Below are positions 19,517-27,026 of a stretch of 38,750 nt of DNA, piece after piece (position 1 is the stretch's first letter; each line of letters starts with the position of its first letter). The notes beneath the pieces are model-generated. The model made no database searches. It was not told where the DNA came from and saw only the letters and a list, made by a program, of their open reading frames with translations. Made by a program: the position numbers and the translations under genes. Source of the DNA: Deltaproteobacteria bacterium (GTDB lineage Bacteria; Desulfobacterota; Desulfarculia; Adiutricales; Adiutricaceae); the NCBI GenBank assembly GCA_031269485.1, contig JAISZC010000097.1, forward strand, positions 1 to 38,750, read 5' to 3'.

Positions 19517-19545
19517 TTGTATCATAAACGTCGTCAAATTATAAT
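19517..19545 (+). promoter_or_regulatory. Putative sigma70-type promoter upstream of leuD
   Basis: TTGTAT-N17-TATAAT read directly; leaves a leader of about 250 nt before leuD. Confidence 0.45.
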
Positions 19546-19805
19546 AGGCGGGGCCGAGCTGGAAACCAAGACGCCCGGCCGCCTTGAAGCGTCCGGCCTC
19601 GGCCTGTCCCAAGCCTCGTGAGCTCAAGTCCCGCGGTTTCGAGCCGAGCCTCGTGGTCCCGGCCCGAACAGCCTCGGCGCCGGGCTTAGCTTCGGCGTCA
19701 GAAGTCCGGCGAGGGCCTGACTCTTGGCCGGTCCGGCGGCTTGACTGGAAAAAGCCGCCCCGGGCCTCAAAGGGCCCCTAACCTCCAAAATAATTGAGAG
19801 CCGCA

Positions 19806-20429
19806 ATGCAGCCCTTCGACGTCCTGACCGCCGTGGCCGCGGTGCTCGACCGCCCCAACGTGGACACCGATCTGCTGGTGCCCAAGCAGTTTTTGACCAG
19901 CATCGAAAGGTCCGGCTTTGGCCGCCATCTTTTTCACGACTTGCGCTACCTGGAAGACGGCCGCGAAAATCCCGACTTTTTCCTCAACCAAGCCCCCTTC
20001 CGCCGAGCCCGGATCTTGTTGTCCGGCGAGAACTTCGGCTGCGGCTCCAGCCGCGAGCACGCCGCCTGGGCCTTGGAGGACTTCGGTTTCAGGGTCGTGG
20101 CGGCCCCGAGCTTCGGGGACATTTTCCGCAACAACGCCTTCAACATCGGGCTGTTGCTCGTCGAGCTCCCGCCGGAGCGCCTCCGGCGCCTGATGGATCT
20201 GACGCTGGCCGAGCCTGGGCGCGAGCTGACGGTCGATCTGCGAAGCCAAACCATCAGCCGGCCCAACGGACTGACGGAGGCCGAGTTCTCGATTGATCCC
20301 GATCGGCGCGAGCGCTTGCTGAACGGCTTGGACGCCATTGGCCTGACGCTCAAGCGCGAGGCGGCCGTGGAGGCGTACGAGCAAGCCCACGGCCAGAGCT
20401 GGCGGGCGGTTCTGCCCGGCCGGAGCTGA
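19806..20429 (+). CDS. leuD: 3-isopropylmalate dehydratase small subunit
   Basis: 'NVDTDLLVPKQFLTSIERSGFGRHLFHDLRY', 'ILLSGENFGCGSSREHAAWALEDFGFRVVAAPSFGDIFRNNAFNIGLL'. Confidence 0.95.
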   Translation: MQPFDVLTAVAAVLDRPNVDTDLLVPKQFLTSIERSGFGRHLFHDLRYLEDGRENPDFFLNQAPFRRARILLSGENFGCGSSREHAAWALEDFGFRVVAAPSFGDIFRNNAFNIGLLLVELPPERLRRLMDLTLAEPGRELTVDLRSQTISRPNGLTEAEFSIDPDRRERLLNGLDAIGLTLKREAAVEAYEQAHGQSWRAVLPGRS

Positions 20430-20494
20430 CCAGGGGCTCAGGCGGAGCGGAAAAAGGGCGGACAAGGCGGGGGGTGCAAAGCTGATCGAGGCGC

Positions 20495-20517
20495 AAAAAC
20501 CCCATTTTCAGTTGGGG
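20495..20517 (-). terminator. Possible rho-independent terminator downstream of the thi cluster
   Basis: Minus strand CCCCA-ACTGAAAA-TGGGG-TTTTTG; weak 5-bp stem. Confidence 0.35.
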
Positions 20518-20672
20518 CGAGGATCTAGCCGTCCGGCCAAGAGGGTCTCGAAGACAGGGAAAAGGTCGTCCGTCGGTAGGGCGGCTTCGGAAAATCTTGC
20601 CGCCGGGCGGGTCGGTCTTGGCGGCCGACCAGCCCAAGAGCAAGCCTGGAGACGGAAAACTGCCCAAAACGC

Positions 20673-21317
20673 TCAAGGCCTGGCGGCCAGCAGACGGCGG
20701 GCCGTGTCGGTCGGGTCGGAGGCGGTCGTCAAAGCCGAGATGACCGCCAGCCCGGCGAAGCCCAACCGCCAGATTTCGGCGGCGTTGTCGACCGTCAGCC
20801 CCCCGATGGCCACCGTCGGGGCGCCCAGAGCGACGACGGCCGCGGCTTGGCGGCGATCGGCCGTCGGGGCGTCGGTTTTCGAGCCAGTGGCGAAGATGGC
20901 CCCCACGCCGATGTAGTCGGCGCCGGCGGCCAAGCCGGCTTGGGCTTGGGATTCCAGAGCCGCCGAGAGCCCCAAAATTTTGGACTTGGGCCAATGGGCG
21001 GCCGCGGCCTCCAAGGGCAGATCAGTTTGGCCCAGGTGAAGGCCGTCGGCGTCGGAGGCCAAGGCGATGTCGAGGCGGTCGTTGACGATGAAAAGACGGC
21101 CACGCTCGCGGCAGAAACGGGCCAAAGCAAGGGCCGAACGGTAGAGCTCTCCCCCGGGGAGCTTTTTCTCCCTCAGCTGCAAGGCCGTGACGCCGCCGGC
21201 GAAGGCCAGCTCGGCCAACTGCTCCACGGAGCGCGGCTGGGCCTCGGCCTGGCTGACGACCAGCGTCAGCCGCAGCCTTTCGGCCAGTTCGCTTCTTCGG
21301 CTTTTCGAGCCGCTCAT
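20673..21317 (-). CDS. thiE: Thiamine-phosphate synthase
   Basis: 'GGVTALQLREKKLPGGELY', 'LFIVNDRLDIALASDADGLHLGQTDL', 'ADYIGVGAIFATGSKTDAP', 'PTVAIGGLTVDNA'. Confidence 0.95.
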   Translation of the reverse strand: MSGSKSRRSELAERLRLTLVVSQAEAQPRSVEQLAELAFAGGVTALQLREKKLPGGELYRSALALARFCRERGRLFIVNDRLDIALASDADGLHLGQTDLPLEAAAAHWPKSKILGLSAALESQAQAGLAAGADYIGVGAIFATGSKTDAPTADRRQAAAVVALGAPTVAIGGLTVDNAAEIWRLGFAGLAVISALTTASDPTDTARRLLAARP

Positions 21318-21518
21318 CGGCGCCTCCTGCGCAATTGGCCGCCAAGCCGGCCGCCGGACCCGTCAGCCGGCGGGGCCAGGGCGTCCGGGCCAGCTGCGAC
21401 CGGGCGGCTCTTGCCGGCCAGCTCGCCTCCGACAGTCCCCAAAGAGCCTAAGGCCATCCAGCTCTCATGGTCTTCAGCCGCCGAGGCGGCGGCCGTCGTC
21501 ATTCGAGTCGGCTGGCCC

Positions 21519-22325
21519 TCAGTCGCCCGGGCCGAGCAGATCCCCGCCTGCGATCAGCCCCAGCCAGTCGAACAAAGCCGCCTTGAAGCCGCCCAAGGCG
21601 CCTGGCGTTCCAAGGCCGGCCTCGGCCTTTTCGGCGGCTCGGGCCAAATGGCGCAGCGCTCCGGCCGCGGCCAGCAGCGGCCGGTCAGGGTTGGCCCCGA
21701 CATAGGCCCCGATCAGAGCGCTCAGCAGGCAGCCGGCGCCGGTGAGCTTGGTCAAAAGCGGCGTCCCGCCGGCGACCTTCAAAACGGTCGCGCCGTCGGC
21801 GACCAGATCGGTCGGGCCGGTCACGGCCGCGACGAGGCCACGGCTTTCGGCCAGCGCGGCGATTTTGCGGGCCAAGGTCTCTTCCGTCGCCGCGGCGGTG
21901 GAATCCACGCCCTTTTGCCCGGCCGAGCCTTCGTCGGAGGGGGCGCACAGCGCCAAAATCTCCGAGGCGTTGCCCCGGACGATCTTGGCCGCCGGCAAAA
22001 ATTCCAGCGCCGCCGCCAAGCGTCTGGGCGTGGCCCCGGCGCCCACGGGATCCAGGACGATGGGGACGCCGGCCTCGGCGGCGGCCGCCGCCGCCCGGCG
22101 CATGACGGCCAAGGAGGCCTCGTTGAGGGTGCCGATGTTGATCACCAAGGCCGAGGCCAAGCGGGCCAAGCTTTCGGCGTCCTGCGGGTCTTCGCTCATC
22201 ACCGGCGAGGCCCCCACGGCCAGCAGCGCGTTGGCGCAGTCATTGACCGTGACGGTGTTGGTCAGGCACAGCACCAAGGGCGAAGAGGCCTTAAGACGGT
22301 CCAGAAGACTGGCCCAATCAGCCAT
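21519..22325 (-). CDS. thiM: Hydroxyethylthiazole kinase
   Basis: 'PLVLCLTNTVTVNDCANALLAVGASPVMSEDPQDAESL', 'PIVLDPVGAGATPRR', 'IVRGNASEILAL', 'LTGAGCLLSALIGAYVG'. Confidence 0.95.
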   Translation of the reverse strand: MADWASLLDRLKASSPLVLCLTNTVTVNDCANALLAVGASPVMSEDPQDAESLARLASALVINIGTLNEASLAVMRRAAAAAAEAGVPIVLDPVGAGATPRRLAAALEFLPAAKIVRGNASEILALCAPSDEGSAGQKGVDSTAAATEETLARKIAALAESRGLVAAVTGPTDLVADGATVLKVAGGTPLLTKLTGAGCLLSALIGAYVGANPDRPLLAAAGALRHLARAAEKAEAGLGTPGALGGFKAALFDWLGLIAGGDLLGPGD

Positions 22326-22358
22326 GTTTCACCTCAGTCAAAAAGGGCGGAAAAAAAA

Positions 22359-23177
22359 TTACTTGTAGTCGTAGAGGCGGTAAAAATGGTTGAGCGGACC
22401 GTGGCCGTGGCCCAAGCTCAGGCCGTGCTTGAGGCCTTCCTTGACATAGAGCTTGGCCAGGTGCACCGACTCCTCCATGGTTTCGCCGCGAGCCAGGCAG
22501 GCCGCGACCGCCGCCGACAGCGAGCAGCCCGTGCCGTGGTCGTTTTTGGTCTCCACTCGTGGAGCGGTCAGCCAGATGGGGCCGTCAGCCCCGAAAAAGA
22601 GATCGACGCATTTTTGGCCCGGCGCGTGTCCGCCTTTGACCAGCACATCCTGGGCCCCGAGCTTTTTTAAGGCTTCGGCGGCCTTGAGGCAGTCGTCGAG
22701 ATCGGCGATCTTCACGCCGGTCAAGGCCTCGGCCTCGGGGATGTTGGGCGTGGTGAGCCGGCAAAGAGGCATCAGCCTAAACAAGGCCTCTACGGCGTCG
22801 GGCGGGAGAAACGTGTGCCCGGCGGCGCTGACCATGACCGGATCGAGCACCGCCGGCGGCCGCGGGTCGAGGCGCTCCATAAAGTCGGCCAAGGCTTCGG
22901 CGTTGGCCTTGTTGCCCAAAAGGCCTATCTTGACGGCCTCCACCGGGAAGTCGTCGAAGACGGCTTCCAGCTGGGCGGTCAGCAGGGCCGGCGAGAGGCA
23001 TTCCATGGCGGTCACGGCCACGGTGTTTTGAGCGGTCACGGCGCTCACCGCGCACAGGCCGTAGACGCCCAAGGCGGCGAAGGTCTTGAGATCGGCTTGC
23101 AGGCCGGCCCCGCCGCCGGAGTCTGAGGAGGCGACGGTCAAAGCTCTCGTCAGCGGCAAAACCGCAACGTCGGACAT
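22359..23177 (-). CDS. thiD: Hydroxymethylpyrimidine/phosphomethylpyrimidine kinase
   Basis: 'ALTVASSDSGGGAGLQADLKTFAALGVYGLCAVSAVTAQNT', 'AVKIGLLGNKANAEAL', 'VLDPVMVSAAGH', 'HGTGCSLSAAVAACLARG'. Confidence 0.95.
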   Translation of the reverse strand: MSDVAVLPLTRALTVASSDSGGGAGLQADLKTFAALGVYGLCAVSAVTAQNTVAVTAMECLSPALLTAQLEAVFDDFPVEAVKIGLLGNKANAEALADFMERLDPRPPAVLDPVMVSAAGHTFLPPDAVEALFRLMPLCRLTTPNIPEAEALTGVKIADLDDCLKAAEALKKLGAQDVLVKGGHAPGQKCVDLFFGADGPIWLTAPRVETKNDHGTGCSLSAAVAACLARGETMEESVHLAKLYVKEGLKHGLSLGHGHGPLNHFYRLYDYK

Positions 23178-23245
23178 GTTGAGTCTCCATGGAGCTGCGA
23201 CGGACGCCCGTCGGCGGGCGCCCGTCTTTTCGAGCGGACGAAGTT

Positions 23246-23275
23246 ATATTAGCCTCACCTGTCGCCGCATTGCAA
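23246..23275 (-). promoter_or_regulatory. Putative promoter for the thiD-thiM-thiE cluster
   Basis: Minus strand TTGCAA-N18-TAATAT about 70 bp upstream of thiD. Confidence 0.4.
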
Positions 23276-23589
23276 TATTTTTTGGCTCGGCCATTTTCGG
23301 CTTGGGCGGAGCTGTCAGCCGGCTCGACGCCCGAGGACCGCCGGAGGCCGAGGTTCGACGAGCCGGCCTCGCGTCCCGTTCGCCCGGCCGGCCTTGCTTT
23401 CGAGGTCAACGGCGACGCTTTTTCGCCCTTCGGCGGCCCCTTCCGTCTCAAGCCCCCTCGGCCGGCGGCCGGCTTTTTCGCCCTGGAAACCGGTCGGGCT
23501 TTATGGCCGTCCGGCGAAAGCCTCGCGAAAGCCCGGCCAAGCCTTCGGCAATATAGCCAACAATTTATTTTAAAAGTTATTGCGCGTCC

Positions 23590-23830
23590 GTGAAGGCTTG
23601 TTGTCAGCGAGGTGCAAGTCCACGCCAGGGGTGTCGCCGCAGCCCCTGCAGCCAGAGATGACCGCGTCGTCGTGAGGTTGGGAGCAACCTGAGGCAAAAG
23701 AGCAGTCCGTAGGTTAACTAACCCGTTTAGACAGAGCGTCGCAGACGAGCCAGCCTTAATTTGGCGAAGCCAGATAGGCGTGCGGCGCCATCTGGGCGGT
23801 TGCTTTGGCTACATGATAGGGTTAACGTCA
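23590..23830 (+). mobile_element. Group II intron-like 5' RNA domain fragment (decayed)
   Basis: 'GTGAAGG...GCGAGGTGCAAGTCCACGC...GAGCAACCTGAGGC...GAGCAGTCCGTAGGTTAACTAACCCG...GACGAGCCAGCCT' resembles domain I of some bacterial group II introns as recalled. Strong hairpin CCAGAT-A-GGCG-TGCGG-CGCC-ATCTGG at 23770-23795. No intact intron-encoded RT ORF follows. Confidence 0.5.
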
Positions 23831-24727
23831 TGTTTCTGAGTTGATGAACAAAAAAATGGCGTCTAAATCGACGCGCATCAAGTTTTTAGGCGTGGAATGC
23901 TCTGAAGACAATGCAAGATAAGTGGAGAAACATATTTAGTCTGATACGATGGCAATAAGAGCTTTTATAGCGCTAAAAGCCATATATGCACCATAATACA
24001 GGGTTAAAAAGCAAAGTCGGTCCATGGAAGGGAATGGAAAGATGGATACGCAGAATATCACCAAAAATTAGAATATTAATCCATATTTAGCTAAATCGAT
24101 ATATTTATTTGTATACGCCTAATAGTCATGCTATTAAGCAGCAACAAGAATAATAGATTCGGCAAGTCATATGCTGCACACTTAAAATGGCTAAATAGCT
24201 TCTTATGAAAGCTTTAGTGCAAATCTATTGAAATTATATGGAACAGCGAAGGACAAAATCGTTTATTTTTCATATATATAGGCTAATTATTCCAATTTAT
24301 GATGATAGCCCTCAATTATAGAAATAAATCTGAAAAAATCGCTAGATATATTCAGAAGTAAGGGAGACAACACTTTTAATACACATATATGAGAAATATC
24401 AATCTATAATAAAAGTCAAATAAGGGTTATATGTCACAAAAAGGCGACCAACGACCGATTACGCCAAAGCTTGAGGGGGCCGACCGCCGCGCGGCGCACG
24501 TCCGCTCGTTCAGACGGCGGCCGAGGCCGAAGCATTTTGACCTTTTCGGCCGAAAAAATCGCCAAAGCTGTCTTGGCTGCGAACCGATTCCAGTGTATTA
24601 TGTTAGCGGCGCTGACTCGAATGTCGGAGGCCGATTCACGTTCAGGCTCGCCGCCGAAGACGACTTTTTGCCGCTGCAGGCCTGAGCTGGGAGCTCCGGG
24701 CCGGGCGCTCGATTGGATAGGCGTGAC

Positions 24728-25627
24728 ATGACGTCTTCACGCAAGAACTTAAGTCCCTCCGCCAACTTGACTTCCAAGAGCCGGCGTCGCGAAGGCGCCG
24801 CTTTCGAGGCGGCGACGGCTACGAAGACCGGCTCGTCCGGCAGGAAAGCTGCGACGCCCGCCGCTGAAGCCCGATTGAGGCTGGTCGTGGAGACGGCGAT
24901 TTTTCAGACGGTTTTGGAGACGTCGGTCGGCGACCGAAAACGCCCCGATGAGCTTAAGCTCAAGATGCTTCTGATCGGACAGGACGGCCCCGCCGAACAC
25001 GTCCGCTGGGCTCTGCCCGGAGACGAGCTGAGATCGTGCGAGGACCTCTCGCAGGCGGCGGACCGGGTGGCCGTCGAGGCTTCCGGGCTGGAATGTCGCC
25101 GCCTCGAGCAGCTGCGGACCTACCTGACCCCGGAAGACGAGCAGGGCCGCCGCCTGGCAAGCTGCGTCCATCTGGTCCTGACTGGTCTCGCGGTCTCGGA
25201 CGGTCCGGTCGGGCATCCTCGGGCCGTCTGGTTTGAGGCCGAAAGAAACATGGAAGGCTTTTGGCGCTTGAGCCGCGACTGCACGAAGGTGGACTTGAAG
25301 CCGCCGACGCTCGGGAAGTGGGCCGGCCGCCTGGAGGAGTCGGCCGCCGCGGCCTTGGAGAAGCTTGAGCTGGAGGCCCTCAGAGGCTGGCCTATCTTCG
25401 AGCTGATGCCCGAGATGTTCACCGTCGGACAACTGCAAAGCATTCAGGAGCTCATTTTAGGCCGGCGGCTTCTGGGCTCGGCCTTTCGGCGGAAGGTCGA
25501 ACGGATGCTGTCGCCCACCGGCGAGTACGTCCGAGACCGGCGTTTTAGGCCTTCGCAGCTCTTCCGCCATGACCCCGATTGGCTGATTTCGCCGCAGGCG
25601 GTGGCGGAGGCCCTGGAACGGCGCTGA
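24728..25627 (+). CDS. NrtR-like Nudix/winged-helix regulator
   Basis: Nudix-like 'LKMLLIGQDGPAEHVRWALPGDELRSCEDLSQAADRVAVEASGL' plus C-terminal 'FTVGQLQSIQELILGRRLLGSAFRRKVERMLSPTGEYVRDRRFRPSQLFRHD', matching the NrtR-type wHTH tail. ATG at 24728 preferred. Confidence 0.8.
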   Translation: MTSSRKNLSPSANLTSKSRRREGAAFEAATATKTGSSGRKAATPAAEARLRLVVETAIFQTVLETSVGDRKRPDELKLKMLLIGQDGPAEHVRWALPGDELRSCEDLSQAADRVAVEASGLECRRLEQLRTYLTPEDEQGRRLASCVHLVLTGLAVSDGPVGHPRAVWFEAERNMEGFWRLSRDCTKVDLKPPTLGKWAGRLEESAAAALEKLELEALRGWPIFELMPEMFTVGQLQSIQELILGRRLLGSAFRRKVERMLSPTGEYVRDRRFRPSQLFRHDPDWLISPQAVAEALERR

Positions 25628-25686
25628 CGGCCAGTCAGGGGCGGGCAGATGGGCGTTGAAACCTTGCGCATACGGACGCCCGTTAG

Positions 25687-25730
25687 TTTGCCGAAATGGC
25701 AAAATAACGATAAATATGGCAACGTTGCCA
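25687..25730. promoter_or_regulatory. Two palindromes sharing TTGCC/GGCAA half-sites (putative operator)
   Basis: TTTGCC-GAAAT-GGCAAA (25687-25703) and TGGCAACGTTGCCA (25717-25730). Confidence 0.5.
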
Positions 25731-25745
25731 ACGAGGCTTTGTCTG

Positions 25746-25774
25746 TTGCTCCGGCGCCGCGAAACAAGTATAAT
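25746..25774 (+). promoter_or_regulatory. Putative promoter of the coiled-coil/OmpA/GTPase/DGC cassette
   Basis: TTGCTC-N17-TATAAT, just downstream of the paired palindromes. Confidence 0.5.
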
Positions 25775-25787
25775 ATAATGTTGGCCT

Positions 25788-25823
25788 CGCAAAGCCGGCG
25801 GCCGCTTGGCCGCCGGCTTTGCG
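25788..25823. repeat. Perfect 16-bp inverted repeat with 4-nt loop
   Basis: CGCAAAGCCGGCGGCC-GCTT-GGCCGCCGGCTTTGCG. Confidence 0.95.
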
Positions 25824-25991
25824 GCCTGTCCGTCGCAGAGCCGCCATGGTCCGCTGTTTTTTTTTCAAGGACGTTTGACCGTCCGTCGTCCCTCACCCCT
25901 TTTGTCGGCTTGAGGGCCGCCTCAATTCAGCTTCCTTGCTGCCTTTACAAATTGCAACTTGCGCCCAGGCTGGGCGGGGAGGACAAGCATA

Positions 25992-26756
25992 ATGAGCAAA
26001 AATTTTCCGGATGCGCCCATAGCCCAGGTGCGCGAGATTTTGTTCGGGGCTCAGCTCAAGGACATGGAAGTGAGATTTCGTCGCCAGGAGGAACGCCTTT
26101 TGCGGGAAATCAGCGAGGTCAAGGAGTCGCTCAGAAGCCGCCTTGACTCTTTGGAAAATTTCATGAAAAGCGAAATTACCTCCTTGATGACCAAGCTCAA
26201 GGAGGAACGCGACGAACGCGACGCCTTGATGAAATCCGAGGCTCGCGAGCGCGGCGAGCAGCAGGCCGCCGACCGGCGCGAAAACGCCGAGAATTTGGCC
26301 AAGGAGCAGCGCGAAAGGAGCGAGGCCGACGCCAAGCTGACCTCCGATCTCAACGCGGCCAACGAAAATTTCGATCGGCGGGCGACCAAGATCAGCGGCG
26401 CGGTGGACGGCCTGGAGCGGACCTTGCGCGAGCTCATCATGACCGAGTCCACCGAGATCAACGACAAGATCGACCTCAAGCACAACGAGACGGCGACCGT
26501 CATTGACAAGACATCCTCCCAGATCCGCTCCGACATGGTCTACCGCACGGCCTTGACGAGCATGTTCACGGAAATGGTGGCTTCGCTGTCCAAGCCCTGG
26601 AACATCGACGTTTCGCAGGTCGAGCCTGAAGACATCTACGAAGCTGAGGCTTCGGAAGGCTCGTCGGGTCAGGAAGGCCAAGGCGGCCAAGAAGGCCAAG
26701 GCGGCCAAGACGGCCAGGGCGATCAAGGCTGGCAGGGGGATCAGGGCCACTACTGA
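25992..26756 (+). CDS. Coiled-coil protein with C-terminal Gly/Gln repeat tail
   Basis: Long heptad-rich charged region 'LKDMEVRFRRQEERLLREISEVKESLRSRLDSLENFMKSEIT...'; tail QEGQGGQEGQGGQDGQGDQGWQGDQGHY. ATG at 25992. Confidence 0.8.
   Translation: MSKNFPDAPIAQVREILFGAQLKDMEVRFRRQEERLLREISEVKESLRSRLDSLENFMKSEITSLMTKLKEERDERDALMKSEARERGEQQAADRRENAENLAKEQRERSEADAKLTSDLNAANENFDRRATKISGAVDGLERTLRELIMTESTEINDKIDLKHNETATVIDKTSSQIRSDMVYRTALTSMFTEMVASLSKPWNIDVSQVEPEDIYEAEASEGSSGQEGQGGQEGQGGQDGQGDQGWQGDQGHY
26670..26741 (+). repeat. Four 18-bp in-frame tandem repeats
   Basis: caggaaggccaaggcggc/caagaaggccaaggcggc/caagacggccagggcgat/caaggctggcagggggat. Confidence 0.9.
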
Positions 26757-26923
26757 GCCGGGCGCGAGGCGCTCGGAGCGCGCCGCCCGTTTCGGGTCCG
26801 AGGCCTCGCCGACCGCCGTCGGCGCCGATCACGCCTCGGGAGGCTCGAGGCGGCGGCCGAGCGTTTTGGCGGGTCTTTTGAGCGCTAAGGCTTGGGCTCC
26901 TTCAGGGTTCGTCCTTCGCCCGC

Positions 26924-26976
26924 CGAGCCTAATGCGGCGGCGCCGTCCGCGACGAGCCGCCGCCGCATTAGGCTCG
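26924..26976. repeat. Perfect 19-bp inverted repeat, 15-nt loop
   Basis: CGAGCCTAATGCGGCGGCG ... CGCCGCCGCATTAGGCTCG (arms 26924-26942 and 26958-26976). Confidence 0.95.
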
Positions 26977-27026
26977 AGCTGGGCGCGTCCAGGTCGCCGA
27001 CTTGTCGACGCTCATCCGTGAGGACT

